This document shows, piece by piece, positions 54,852 to 64,000 of a DNA stretch of 64,000 nucleotides (position 1 is its first letter; every line of letters begins with the position of its first letter). Origin of the DNA: Candidatus Cloacimonadota bacterium (lineage in GTDB: Bacteria; Cloacimonadota; Cloacimonadia; Cloacimonadales; Cloacimonadaceae); assembly GCA_029567705.1 (NCBI GenBank), contig JAKPXC010000121.1, positions 1 to 64,000 on the forward strand. The letters are read 5' to 3'. Below the pieces are notes generated by a model, which was not told the DNA's origin, did not search any database, and worked only from the letters and a program-made list of their open reading frames with translations. The position numbers and the translations under genes were made by a program.

Positions 54852-57515
54852 TTACTTCAGCAGTATTGCTCTCCTGGTTTGATGCTCACCTACATGTGAC
54901 AATCTAAATATGTATATTCCGGAAGCTTGGCTGATGCCACACTCATCGGTAGCATCCCAACTGAAATTATGAGTCCCCCGGTTCAGAATCCCGTTATACA
55001 ACGTCTTAACTAATTGCCCTCGTATATTATAAACGCCCAGCGTCACCTCTCCGGACTTCGGCAGAAAGAAACTGACCCGGGCCTCCGGATTGAAAGGGTT
55101 GGGATAGACAGCACTCAGAAAGAAAGACTGGGGACTATCTGTATCGTCGTTGTTTCCCACCCAATCACCAGTCCTGAATCTTCGTGAAGTGGAGTAGGGG
55201 CTGCTCCCGAAGCCATTGCTTGCCAAAACCCTCCAATAGTACCAGCAGTATGGCTCCAAACCACTCAAAGCATAAGAAGTCCCAACAATAGGACCCAGCT
55301 CTACTAACGACTCTGTAAAATAAGCGTTTCGTGCTACTTGCAGATGGTAATACTCAGCCAGATCCGCCTCTTGCCACCTCAGTACAGGATTCAAGCAAAT
55401 GTCCTGACTCTGATGTCCCGGGCTTAGTAAAGATGGGATTTCGGGGGGTTCAGACACAGCACCGGTTTGAAAAGTAAAGACTTGAGATACCGGACTCCAT
55501 TGATTTGTTGCCTTGGCAGATACCCTCCAATAATACTGGGTAAAAGCCGAGAGAAGATGAACCTGTGCAGATGTCCCCTGCGAAACTATCTCTCTATCCA
55601 GGATGGAGAACTGGGGATCGCTGGATAGCTCCAAACGGTAACTCTGCGCAGCCGGCACCCCACTCCAACTTAGTTGAGGATTCGTGGCAACCCCTTCCTG
55701 GTGATTCTCCGGCACCAACAAAACCGGTGCTTCTAAAGCAGATAGGATACTGAATGGAGCAAGCATCGTATCCTGGCTATATGTACCTAAGAGGGATATC
55801 CTGATTAAGCACAAAGAGGATTCCACCTGGGGAATCTGCCAATCATAGTGCCCCGTATTGGGGTAGCTTGATGCAATATCACTCCAGTTAGTTCCGTTAT
55901 CGATTGAGTATTCCAGACGTATCAAACCAGTATGATACTTATCAGCCCACCTGATCCTCAGGCTGTCCCCTGCGACATAGGCATCTCCACGATGAGGATT
56001 TATGACCTGAATGTCGGAGATCTTCACAGAAAAGCTGATCGTTTCCCCCGCCAAGCCCACATCATAAAGGAACAAGCCTCCCGGCGCATCATCTGTGGAA
56101 AAACCACTGGGGATGGTGGATTCACTGATCGAAACAAATCCTGATTGAGCAGACATCGCTGCTGCTCCAAGATCTCCGGGCTGAATATTTATCCCGGCTC
56201 CAGGACGATAAATATAGACTCCATCTGGCGGTCCGCTGGCATTCCCATCAAATTCCGGCAGGTATCGATAAACAATCAGACCTGTACCCGGTATCTGCTG
56301 CTCATACTGGTCATCAATTTTCCGGTACTCCAGGATATAATGTTCACCCGAGACCCAGGAAGTGATACGGTAAGACCTTGTCCCTGAGGAAGAACTCAGA
56401 GGATAGAGAGTATAGGTGCCGGAATTGAACAATTGAGTGGGTGCCGGCAGCCAACTACCATATAAGTATTTGCTGAGAGAGAGCATGTGTTGAGGTACCT
56501 CTGCGCATGACCCCATCGGATCCCAATAACCAACTGGTACCACTGAGCTTTCCACATAGCGATATAAATCCGGCGCTCCCAGGGTATGGAAAAACTCGTG
56601 CATCAGTACTGAAGTACCATAGAATGCAACAAAATCTTCCAGCTGGATATTGTAGTTCTTCAAAATAGCTCCATTCAGTAAAAGATGACCATCCGGCTGC
56701 TCGTAACCCCAGGCATGCGGCCAGAGCAGCTCTGCCCAAGCTCCGGTGCTTCCACAAATCAGAATTGTGAGGTTATCCACATAGCCATCATTATCACAAT
56801 CCGTATCCAGATCAGGGGGCAGGTCTGCGGATAAACTCTGACATACTCTTTGAATCAATTCAATTTCCCGATCGCCAGATTCAAAATCAACGTAGCCACC
56901 CGGGTTGTTGAAGGATTGGGGAAGGTAGTATCCTCTTGGCCTGATATCCGTGTATGCACAAGTGATAGTATCCTGATCTTCCGGGAAAAGGTGACTGATC
57001 ACATCCAGCTGTCCGTATGAGACTGCGTCGTAATATGCTCTGAGTGAAACATCACCGGGGACAGCAAAGTTGAAGACGGAGCTGTACTCTTCAAATGGAG
57101 TGTTGAACCCGGCATCATCAGCAAACTTCAAAAACACCACAAGATTGCAGAACTCACCGATCCATCTGGAAGCTTCAGGCGTTCGACTACGACGTCCCCG
57201 ACGCAATTCCAGCTCTTCTCTAGATATACTCAGTCCTTTCTCCAACCCCAATGGCAGTTCCCGTCCCACAATTCTGGTACCAGGCCTGATCCCATCAGGT
57301 GCTGCCTCAGCATAAACGTAGTAACCCTGATCATTCTGTACTATAGTATAGCCTTCTGTATCATGCAACCAGTTGTAAAACTCATCTCCGCTGCGATAAG
57401 CTTCAAATCGAGTCCCATCCGGTTGCTGCAGACTTTGGGGAAAATCCTTCAGAAAAGCTGCCTGAACCACTCCTATCAATATCATGATAATGATAAGTAA
57501 GCTTGTCTTCTTCAT
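54852..57515 (-). CDS. M6 family metalloprotease with FnIII-like domains and FlgD-like T9SS-type C-terminal domain
   Basis: LMHEFFHTLGAPDLYRYVES (HExxH), SAVYPNPFNPEARVSFFLPKSGEVTLGVYNIRGQLVKTLYNG...GIYIFRLSHVGEHQTRRAILLK; N-terminal region paralogous to the 22047-27752 protein. Confidence 0.88.
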   Translation of the reverse strand: MKKTSLLIIIMILIGVVQAAFLKDFPQSLQQPDGTRFEAYRSGDEFYNWLHDTEGYTIVQNDQGYYVYAEAAPDGIRPGTRIVGRELPLGLEKGLSISREELELRRGRRSRTPEASRWIGEFCNLVVFLKFADDAGFNTPFEEYSSVFNFAVPGDVSLRAYYDAVSYGQLDVISHLFPEDQDTITCAYTDIRPRGYYLPQSFNNPGGYVDFESGDREIELIQRVCQSLSADLPPDLDTDCDNDGYVDNLTILICGSTGAWAELLWPHAWGYEQPDGHLLLNGAILKNYNIQLEDFVAFYGTSVLMHEFFHTLGAPDLYRYVESSVVPVGYWDPMGSCAEVPQHMLSLSKYLYGSWLPAPTQLFNSGTYTLYPLSSSSGTRSYRITSWVSGEHYILEYRKIDDQYEQQIPGTGLIVYRYLPEFDGNASGPPDGVYIYRPGAGINIQPGDLGAAAMSAQSGFVSISESTIPSGFSTDDAPGGLFLYDVGLAGETISFSVKISDIQVINPHRGDAYVAGDSLRIRWADKYHTGLIRLEYSIDNGTNWSDIASSYPNTGHYDWQIPQVESSLCLIRISLLGTYSQDTMLAPFSILSALEAPVLLVPENHQEGVATNPQLSWSGVPAAQSYRLELSSDPQFSILDREIVSQGTSAQVHLLSAFTQYYWRVSAKATNQWSPVSQVFTFQTGAVSEPPEIPSLLSPGHQSQDICLNPVLRWQEADLAEYYHLQVARNAYFTESLVELGPIVGTSYALSGLEPYCWYYWRVLASNGFGSSPYSTSRRFRTGDWVGNNDDTDSPQSFFLSAVYPNPFNPEARVSFFLPKSGEVTLGVYNIRGQLVKTLYNGILNRGTHNFSWDATDECGISQASGIYIFRLSHVGEHQTRRAILLK

Positions 57516-57524
57516 AAAGCCTCC

Positions 57525-59735
57525 CTAGGGTCTGATCTTGATTATTCTGCGTATATCGCTTCTGTGGCCACAACTAGCTCTAACAAAGTAGATCCCGCTG
57601 CCCACAGCTTCATCTCTATCGTTCAAACCATCCCAGCTGAAGCTGTGAATCCCTTTATCCAGGGTTCCCCGGGATATAGTTCTGATTCTTTGGCCCCGCA
57701 GATTATAAATCTCTAATCTATAGGGATCTGTCACCTGTGTCCTTAGCTCTATGTTCAGCCTTCCGGAGAAGGGATTTGGCCACATATTGCCCAGGATTAC
57801 GGGTTCCGGAACCAAGCCAGGATCCAGATTGGATGTGACTGCGCTGTGCTCGATAATGCGGTAATCCTCTCCAAAATCAGCTATAAAACGATTCTCTCCA
57901 ACGTAAAGGCAATTCTGATATGGTAGTTCAGCCAAGATCTGGAAGTTCTGATCTGTAACAACATAATCTCCATTTCTGAGCCTCATGATGTAGCGGCTCA
58001 CTCCATCAAAACTAAAGCTCGCAGCAAATGACGTTGGTCCATTGTAGGTTCCTTGTAATACCGGATTATCAGGATTACTCAGATCAAACAATACTTGTCC
58101 TTCTTCTGCTCCGAAGAGCTTGTGATCCATCAGGCACAGTTCATAGTTCGGAGGGGAAAGCGTATGCAGGGAGATAGGCTCAATTTCCTCTTCGGCATTA
58201 ATCCGGTAAAATGAGATACGAACGTTATCACTCTGATTGATGCCTCGGATTACAAAGTGATTGGGAGAGTAGAAGACCAAATCGGCATAGTAGTTCACAG
58301 TTGCAGTATACTCGTCGAGAGGGAGGAGGTTATCGGCTGTCACTCTATATAGTCGAAGGATGCTATTCGTACCGGAACGGGTGTGGGTTACAAGGTAATC
58401 ATCACAAAGGTCAGCACTATCAAAGAAAGCGGGTCTGGGGTAGCTGTCATAGACATATCCACCGTCTTCATCCACATTAACAATCAATATCTCATCATCG
58501 GTAGCATAGACTTTTTGTTGTGCTCCTGGTTTGTAAAGGGATGAACTTGATTCAACATCAAGATATTCGGCTAACCATGTCTCTTCCTGGCAATCATATA
58601 GGGAAAGTCTATTGAGATCATGCACAAATTCCAGTATTCTGCCACCAATTTGGGTTTTTATAGTCCCGGAGCGGAAACTAAGAAAAGGTTCAGAAACCAG
58701 CAGAGCGTGATCCATAGCAGATAGATTAGAATAGCTCTTCAACAAATACCTACCATCAGCAAAGGGATACATTGCAGCATATTCGTCAACGTTGCGCCAG
58801 AACAATTGGTGTATGCCGGTGGCATCAGGCTGCAGAGCGTATATTCGATGATTCTCATAGAATTGATCAGATCCCAAGATCAGAAGCCGATCATCTTCCC
58901 ATAAGGGATAGAAACCCATTCCAAACAAAGGAATTGAATCAACCCAGGAAATTTGCATGCCACCTCCTGGAGAAGGCACCAGGTAGTAAACGCTTATTCC
59001 AAAACTATTGCTGGACACTATGAATAAATTTTCCCCATCCTGGCGTAACAAACCTATAAACTCCCCTGGAGGGAAGCTGGGGACGATATCTACAAAATTG
59101 GGCACCAGGGGATCCTCAAAAAAGTACAATCTTCCAGATATGCTGGCATAATACATCCCAGTCCCGGCTTGAAGAGTGGCGATTGCTCCCCCCTGAAGAT
59201 CCGCAAGTATGTTGTGACTAACCAAAACTGGCCTTCCAGCTCCCGAAGCATCATAGACATCCATGGCTAGCTCATTATATGGTGACTCAGCAATCTCCCT
59301 GCGATAGTACACATACAGCACATCCCCTGTTAACATGGTATAGAGAAGGAATGTTTCCTCTCCCCAGCTATGATCAAGATAGTAAGAATCCACCAGGCTG
59401 AATCCATCAGGAAGAATTGAATAGATCCGACATCGAAAGTCAGCATCATAAACCAGTAGCCTGTCCCCTAGTATCAAGTCGTAACAATCTCTGAATGCAT
59501 CCTGACTGTCGTATCTTGCTATCTCAGAACATGAATCCGGGCTTAGCTCCAATCTAAGCAGACTATAGTCGTTGATAGCGATGAAATCAGTCTCAGAGTA
59601 ACGATGGAGTTTGTTCATGTTTGAAAGCCCCAAGTCCAGCGTATCCAACGTCGTAAACTCAACAGCTTGCGCCGATGTAACCCAGGCAACACACACGAAG
59701 GTAGCGACAATACATAAAACTCTAATCTTCTTCAT
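57525..59735 (-). CDS. secreted protein (propeller-like) with FlgD-like T9SS-type C-terminal domain
   Basis: Signal peptide MKKIRVLCIVATFVCVAWVTSAQA; C-terminus MWPNPFSGRLNIELRTQVTDPYRLEIYNLRGQRIRTIS...GSGIYFVRASCGHRSDIRRIIKI. Confidence 0.78.
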   Translation of the reverse strand: MKKIRVLCIVATFVCVAWVTSAQAVEFTTLDTLDLGLSNMNKLHRYSETDFIAINDYSLLRLELSPDSCSEIARYDSQDAFRDCYDLILGDRLLVYDADFRCRIYSILPDGFSLVDSYYLDHSWGEETFLLYTMLTGDVLYVYYRREIAESPYNELAMDVYDASGAGRPVLVSHNILADLQGGAIATLQAGTGMYYASISGRLYFFEDPLVPNFVDIVPSFPPGEFIGLLRQDGENLFIVSSNSFGISVYYLVPSPGGGMQISWVDSIPLFGMGFYPLWEDDRLLILGSDQFYENHRIYALQPDATGIHQLFWRNVDEYAAMYPFADGRYLLKSYSNLSAMDHALLVSEPFLSFRSGTIKTQIGGRILEFVHDLNRLSLYDCQEETWLAEYLDVESSSSLYKPGAQQKVYATDDEILIVNVDEDGGYVYDSYPRPAFFDSADLCDDYLVTHTRSGTNSILRLYRVTADNLLPLDEYTATVNYYADLVFYSPNHFVIRGINQSDNVRISFYRINAEEEIEPISLHTLSPPNYELCLMDHKLFGAEEGQVLFDLSNPDNPVLQGTYNGPTSFAASFSFDGVSRYIMRLRNGDYVVTDQNFQILAELPYQNCLYVGENRFIADFGEDYRIIEHSAVTSNLDPGLVPEPVILGNMWPNPFSGRLNIELRTQVTDPYRLEIYNLRGQRIRTISRGTLDKGIHSFSWDGLNDRDEAVGSGIYFVRASCGHRSDIRRIIKIRP

Positions 59736-60176
59736 GTATAACAAAATACAAGATGTTCTAAACGTTGTCAAGATATATTTACTGAATTATATTCATTTTT
59801 TACACCGTTGCAGAGCAAGATTTGGCTAGTCTGATTCTGCAAGCATCAGTGGTAGGGCATTTGAAGCCTAGTGTGCCTGACCCGGATAGTGGATTTTTAT
59901 AATTACTTTATTTTCACTACGATACCTGCAGCAGAATTGATCATAGATGAGAAAACAATCGGGTTCCAATCCATCTGCATTGTTCGCTGGTTTCATCCTC
60001 ATTACTCCCTTAAGTGTCAGTGTCGGGTCAAGTCGTATTGAGGTTTCACGCATGAGACACCCATGTAGATTCATGCGTGTCTCATGGGTTTCAGATGCGT
60101 TTTCAATGGGAGTGTGTTAAACCATTGTTTGAAACCATCAATTCAGTCCACTCATGTATCTCCTAATCCTAATGGA

Positions 60177-60265
60177 TCGCCGACTCTTCACCGACTCTTG
60201 GCCGACTCTTCCCGAGCAAAGTGTTCGGGAAGAGTCCTGCAAGACACGGTGAAGACTCCGGGAGA
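60177..60265 (+). repeat. GACTCTTCCCGA palindrome family, copy C (imperfect arms)
   Basis: TCGCCGACTCTTCACCGACTCTTGGCCGACTCTTCCCGA-GCAAAGTGT-TCGGGAAGAGTCCTGCAAGACACGGTGAAGACTCCGGGA. Confidence 0.88.
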
Positions 60266-60353
60266 AGTAAGTAAGACTCTGGATTCGGCGTAGCGGAGGA
60301 TTCCGATCCTCCGGATTATGTGAGGTAGCTTCAGAAAGCTACGCTACGCCTCG

Positions 60354-60428
60354 TGCTGGTTGAAGTCCACGACGGCATCAGGCTGGGAGATGTACGTATA
60401 GTCAGGGAAGCCGTCGTGAACTCCAACG
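60354..60428 (+). repeat. paired-arm hairpin family, copy 2
   Basis: GTTGAAGTCCACGACGGC (60359-60376) / GCCGTCGTGAACTCCAAC (60410-60427); homologous to 45282-45356. Confidence 0.75.
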
Positions 60429-60618
60429 AGTCAAGGCTTCGCTCCGCAACCTCATTATGGACTGTCCCCCCCCCCCGGGGGGAATGGTTGATGCAAGATA
60501 CCGGGATTGACGGGATTGGGATAACAAACCTTAATCCTGGGCTGTCACGTCGCTTGGTGTGCGGATTAATCATGGCAGCAGAACCGGATCTGGGCTACAT
60601 TATCATTATGGAGCGAAG

Positions 60619-61107
60619 ATGAAGAAAGAAACCGATTATTCCAATTATCCGAACAAGATCAGCCTGATACAGGAATTGCTTCACGCGACGGAGTATCCCG
60701 GTTCTGCCTATATGATCTTTGATATCGATACCCAAAAGGTCTTTGGCAGCAAGGGCAGAATCCCGGTGGTGATCACTATAGACGGCCAGAAGTTCCGCAG
60801 AAATCTGGCAAAGTATGCCGGGGAGCTTATGATGGTCTTCAATAAAGAGATGCGGGATGCCACTGGTTACAAGGCTGGGGACAAGATCAAGCTGACTATC
60901 GAGCGGGATTTTGAGCCTCGACAAGTGGAGCTTCCGGAGGACGTGAAAGCCGCCCTGGAGAGTACCGGACTCCTTGATAAATGGCAAAAATGGTCATACT
61001 CCCATCAGAAAGAGGATATAGCCTGGATCGATGAGGCAAAGCGTCCTGAGACCAGATCCAGACGGATTGAGAAGCTAATCTCCGTGCTTAAGGCTGAAGA
61101 AGCTTAG
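60619..61107 (+). CDS. DUF1905/YdeI-like protein
   Basis: YMIFDIDTQKVFGSKGRIPVVITIDGQKFRRNLA...MVFNKEMRDATGYKAGDKIKLTIERDFEPRQVELPEDVKAALE; start taken at MKKETDYSNY. Confidence 0.75.
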   Translation: MKKETDYSNYPNKISLIQELLHATEYPGSAYMIFDIDTQKVFGSKGRIPVVITIDGQKFRRNLAKYAGELMMVFNKEMRDATGYKAGDKIKLTIERDFEPRQVELPEDVKAALESTGLLDKWQKWSYSHQKEDIAWIDEAKRPETRSRRIEKLISVLKAEEA

Positions 61108-61673
61108 TTTAGCAGCAGGTCTTTCAGAGCGCGTTTGGGTACGTGGTGAATGCCTTTGGCATCACGATAGTATTTCACACTGCCGGAGGAGTCAATCTCT
61201 TCGATCTGAACCGTCTCTGCAGGTTTACCCAAGGCAATCACCAGCACTACACCGCAGGAATCCGGAAGCATTAAGTCACGATGCAAGGCTTCTGGTTGGA
61301 ACGAGGCAAACATACATCCTCCCAAACCCTGTTCTGTGGCAGCCAGCAGTATGCTTTGGCTCACAATCCCGGTATCCAGCAAATAGTAATTGGATGCTCC
61401 TGGAGGGCAGAGGATAAGGATGTAGCCCGTGGGCTGTTCGGATTCAACAGGCCCATCCCATTCCGGCATGTAGCCCGCCCACTTCAAATGCGGGAAGATG
61501 CGCTGCAGCTCTGCTTCTTCATGCGCCAAATAGAACCTTAAGACCTGCAGATTGGCTGCAGAGGAGCTGAGCCGGGCAGCTTCAACAAGGCTTTCCAGAC
61601 AGTCTCTTGTGAGCTTGTGAGAGTGATCAAACCGGCGATAGCTGCGGTTCCTGCGGATCAAATCCATCAACAT
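61104..61673 (-). CDS. nitroreductase family protein
   Basis: MDLIRRNRSYRRFDHSHKLTRDCLESLVEAARLSSSAANLQVLRFYLA; GIVSQSILLAATEQGLGGCMFASF. Confidence 0.9.
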   Translation of the reverse strand: MLMDLIRRNRSYRRFDHSHKLTRDCLESLVEAARLSSSAANLQVLRFYLAHEEAELQRIFPHLKWAGYMPEWDGPVESEQPTGYILILCPPGASNYYLLDTGIVSQSILLAATEQGLGGCMFASFQPEALHRDLMLPDSCGVVLVIALGKPAETVQIEEIDSSGSVKYYRDAKGIHHVPKRALKDLLLN

Positions 61674-61676
61674 ACG

Positions 61677-63014
61677 TTATTCCTCCCCAAAGAGATTCAA
61701 CTTGTTGTGCAGAGTCTTGCGATCTATGTGCAATATCTTGGCGGCCTGGCTCTTGTTACCTCCCACGGAAAGCAAAACGTCTTGTATGTATTCCTTTTCC
61801 ACTTCTTCCAAGCTGCGTGTAAGGTCTTTGGCATTGTGGATCTGGAATTTCATATAGTCCGGCAAATCTTTTCTACTTATCCGGTGGTCATCGCTCATCA
61901 CCACCAGGCGATAGATCAGGTTTTCCAGTTCCCGCACATTACCCGGCCAATGGTATTTGTTCAGGGCATCAAGTGCTTCATCGCTGATGCCGGGAGGATT
62001 CTGGGCATTTTCGCGAGAGTACTTTTCCAAAAAGTGGCAGATTAATCTGTTGATATCGCCATTACGTTCTCTAAGAGGAGGCACGAGGATGGGCAGGACG
62101 TTCAAACGATAAAAAAGGTCTTCCCGGAAACTACCTTGGCGAATGAGGTTTTGCAGGTCCTTATTGGTGGAAGCTATAACCCGGATATTGACTGATCTGG
62201 GGCTTTTGGAGCCGATCATGGTAACCTGTTTATCCTGCAACACCCGCAAAAGCTTCACTTGCATGGAAAGGGAGGTTTCGCTGATCTCATCCAGAAAAAT
62301 GGTGCCGCCGTCGGCAGTGAGGAAGTATCCAGCCCGAGTCTCTGTGGCACCGGTGAATGAACCCTTGGTATAGCCAAAGAGCTCAGCTTCCAGCAGGCTT
62401 TCCGGGATAGCGCCGCAGTTGACGGGTACGAATGGCGCTTTGCTGCGCTTGGAATGATAGTGTATGGCTCTGGCTACCAATTCTTTGCCGGTGCCGCTCT
62501 CTCCCTGGATCAGGACAGTGGCATTGTTTGCTGAGGATTTCTTGATGCTGTTGTAAACCTTGGTCATCACCGGTGAATTGCCCACCATGCCATAGGGATT
62601 TGGAGTGGAACTGGCGGATTTGCGGGAAAGCCTGGCCTGCAGGATCTTCGCCTGAGCGCTGGAGATAGCTCCAAAGAGCTCGTTGTCTGTGAAGGGCTTG
62701 GTAAGATACTCCTCAGCACCCACTTTAACTGCTTCCACAGCGCCTTCAATGGTAGGAAACCCGGTGATCATAATCACTCTGATCTGGGGTTTATGATCTT
62801 TGATGTAGTGAATCAGGTCCAAACCGCTGTGTTTGGGCATCTTATAGTCTGTGAGTACGAGGTCTATCTCCTCGCGATCCAGCACTTCAATGGCTTTGGA
62901 AACGCTTTCTACGCTCACACAATCAAAGCCTCTGGATTTCATTTTGCGATCCAGCATCATCAGAGTGTCCGGAGAATCGTCTACGATCAATATTTTGGTT
63001 TTAGTATCAGGCAT
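61677..63014 (-). CDS. sigma-54-dependent response regulator (NtrC family)
   Basis: Receiver domain ILIVDDSPDTLMML..LVLTDYKMP; AAA+ GESGTGKELVARAIHYHS, ELFGYTKGSFTGA, GTIFLDEIS; C-terminal Fis-type HTH NKSQAAKILHIDRKTLHNKL. Confidence 0.95.
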   Translation of the reverse strand: MPDTKTKILIVDDSPDTLMMLDRKMKSRGFDCVSVESVSKAIEVLDREEIDLVLTDYKMPKHSGLDLIHYIKDHKPQIRVIMITGFPTIEGAVEAVKVGAEEYLTKPFTDNELFGAISSAQAKILQARLSRKSASSTPNPYGMVGNSPVMTKVYNSIKKSSANNATVLIQGESGTGKELVARAIHYHSKRSKAPFVPVNCGAIPESLLEAELFGYTKGSFTGATETRAGYFLTADGGTIFLDEISETSLSMQVKLLRVLQDKQVTMIGSKSPRSVNIRVIASTNKDLQNLIRQGSFREDLFYRLNVLPILVPPLRERNGDINRLICHFLEKYSRENAQNPPGISDEALDALNKYHWPGNVRELENLIYRLVVMSDDHRISRKDLPDYMKFQIHNAKDLTRSLEEVEKEYIQDVLLSVGGNKSQAAKILHIDRKTLHNKLNLFGEE

Positions 63015-64000
63015 TATTCACCTCAAAGAAGATTGTGAAACAAGAGCCCTTACCCGGACTGCTGTCAACCTCTATTTTGCCATTATGGGTATTCACAATC
63101 CCGTGGACTACCGATAAACCTAAGCCGGTTCCTTGATTTATATCCTTGGTGGTGTAGAAGGGAATGAAGATTTTTTCCAGCACTTCCTTGGTCATGCCGG
63201 TACCTGTGTCGGATACAAAGAGGAGTACTTTCTTGCCCTGTTTCTTCGTACCCAATGTGATAGTACCGCCCTCCGGCATAGCTTGCATGGAATTTACCAC
63301 CAGGTTCACCATCACCTGATGAATCTGGCTGGGATCAGCTATGATACAGGGATTGGCATTGTCCAGATCCTTAACGAGCCGGATCTGTTGCCGTTCGCAC
63401 CGGCTTTCCAGAAAGTAAAGTCCATCAATAATCAATTTGTTCAAATCCACCTCAGTTTTATTGGGAGGAACTTGACGGGAAAAAAGCATCAGTTTCCTGA
63501 TCACCTCACGGGCATGAAGAGTGGAATTGATGATGTGCTTCGCATCCTGATGCACCTGATCGGGTATGCTATCGTTCTCGTCTATCAATTGGGCAAAACC
63601 CAGAATGTTGGTGAGCGGCTCGTTGATCTCATGAGCAATACCTGCCGCTAGCTGACCAATGGTGGCAAGCCGGTCTGCATGGCGCAGTTGATCCTGCAAT
63701 CTGAGGTTGTTTTCTTCAATGCTCTTACGCTCAATCACCAGAGATATCTGCCGGGCTATAGAGCGCAGAAGCCTCTCTTCCTCAGGGAGAAATGTGGGGA
63801 TGGAGCCATCCGGCAGAGACTGATAAAAGACTTCCAGGAGACCGCATTTACGGAAGTTCTCTTCCACCTCGGCGCTGATCTGAACAGGGCCCTGCACCAG
63901 AGGATGTGAGCTGATGGAATCTCCATCAATCATGAGCCTGGCTGTAGCCAGCTCCGGATACTGCATGGCCGGTGGAATGATGCTAATAATTCTGGAGAGT
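63007..64000 (-). CDS. sensor histidine kinase (5' truncated by window edge)
   Basis: LRHADRLATIGQLAAGIAHEINEPLTNILGFAQL (HisKA), VMVNLVVNSMQAMPEGG, FVSDTGTGM, GTGLGLSVVHGIV; upstream GAF-like part; frame open to the window end. Confidence 0.93.
   Translation of the reverse strand, partial: LSRIISIIPPAMQYPELATARLMIDGDSISSHPLVQGPVQISAEVEENFRKCGLLEVFYQSLPDGSIPTFLPEEERLLRSIARQISLVIERKSIEENNLRLQDQLRHADRLATIGQLAAGIAHEINEPLTNILGFAQLIDENDSIPDQVHQDAKHIINSTLHAREVIRKLMLFSRQVPPNKTEVDLNKLIIDGLYFLESRCERQQIRLVKDLDNANPCIIADPSQIHQVMVNLVVNSMQAMPEGGTITLGTKKQGKKVLLFVSDTGTGMTKEVLEKIFIPFYTTKDINQGTGLGLSVVHGIVNTHNGKIEVDSSPGKGSCFTIFFEVNNA

Noticed and set aside
1-64000. tRNA/rRNA genes or an anti-phage defence island
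   Set aside because: No cloverleaf or rRNA signature was recognised by eye, and no CDS matched known defence families; tRNAscan-SE and DefenseFinder would be decisive.

Overview
This is a protein-dense 64 kb bacterial chromosomal window. It probably comes from the FCB group and may be Candidatus Cloacimonadota; that is inferred from family content and was not checked. About 40 CDS are supported. They include a near-complete division/cell-wall (dcw) cluster on the minus strand (mraZ-rsmH-ftsL-like-ftsI(PASTA)-murE::murF fusion-mraY-murD-ftsW-murG-murC-ftsQ-ftsA-ftsZ) and a SprA-like type IX secretion translocon gene. Large secreted proteins follow the same theme: a C25 gingipain-like protein, two M6 proteases and a propeller-like protein, three of them with FlgD-like/T9SS-type C-terminal domains. 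A tightly coupled five-gene envelope operon of unknown function lies at 5.7-9.8 kb. Housekeeping genes include glnA, tyrS, era, coaX, rocD, rpsT and mtgA, and a sigma-54 activator/histidine kinase pair sits at the right edge. No tRNA, rRNA, CRISPR array or recognisable intact transposon was seen. The most unusual signal is in four large non-coding gaps (about 1.35-2.35, 12.1-13.0, 44.5-45.4 and 59.8-60.6 kb), which are packed with dispersed palindromic and structured repeats. These include a perfect 40-bp-arm palindrome with two degenerate relatives, and a paired hairpin family with compensatory substitutions that is co-oriented with the palindrome at two loci. They also include a three-way-junction-like fold and a 110-bp element present in two inverted diverged copies.
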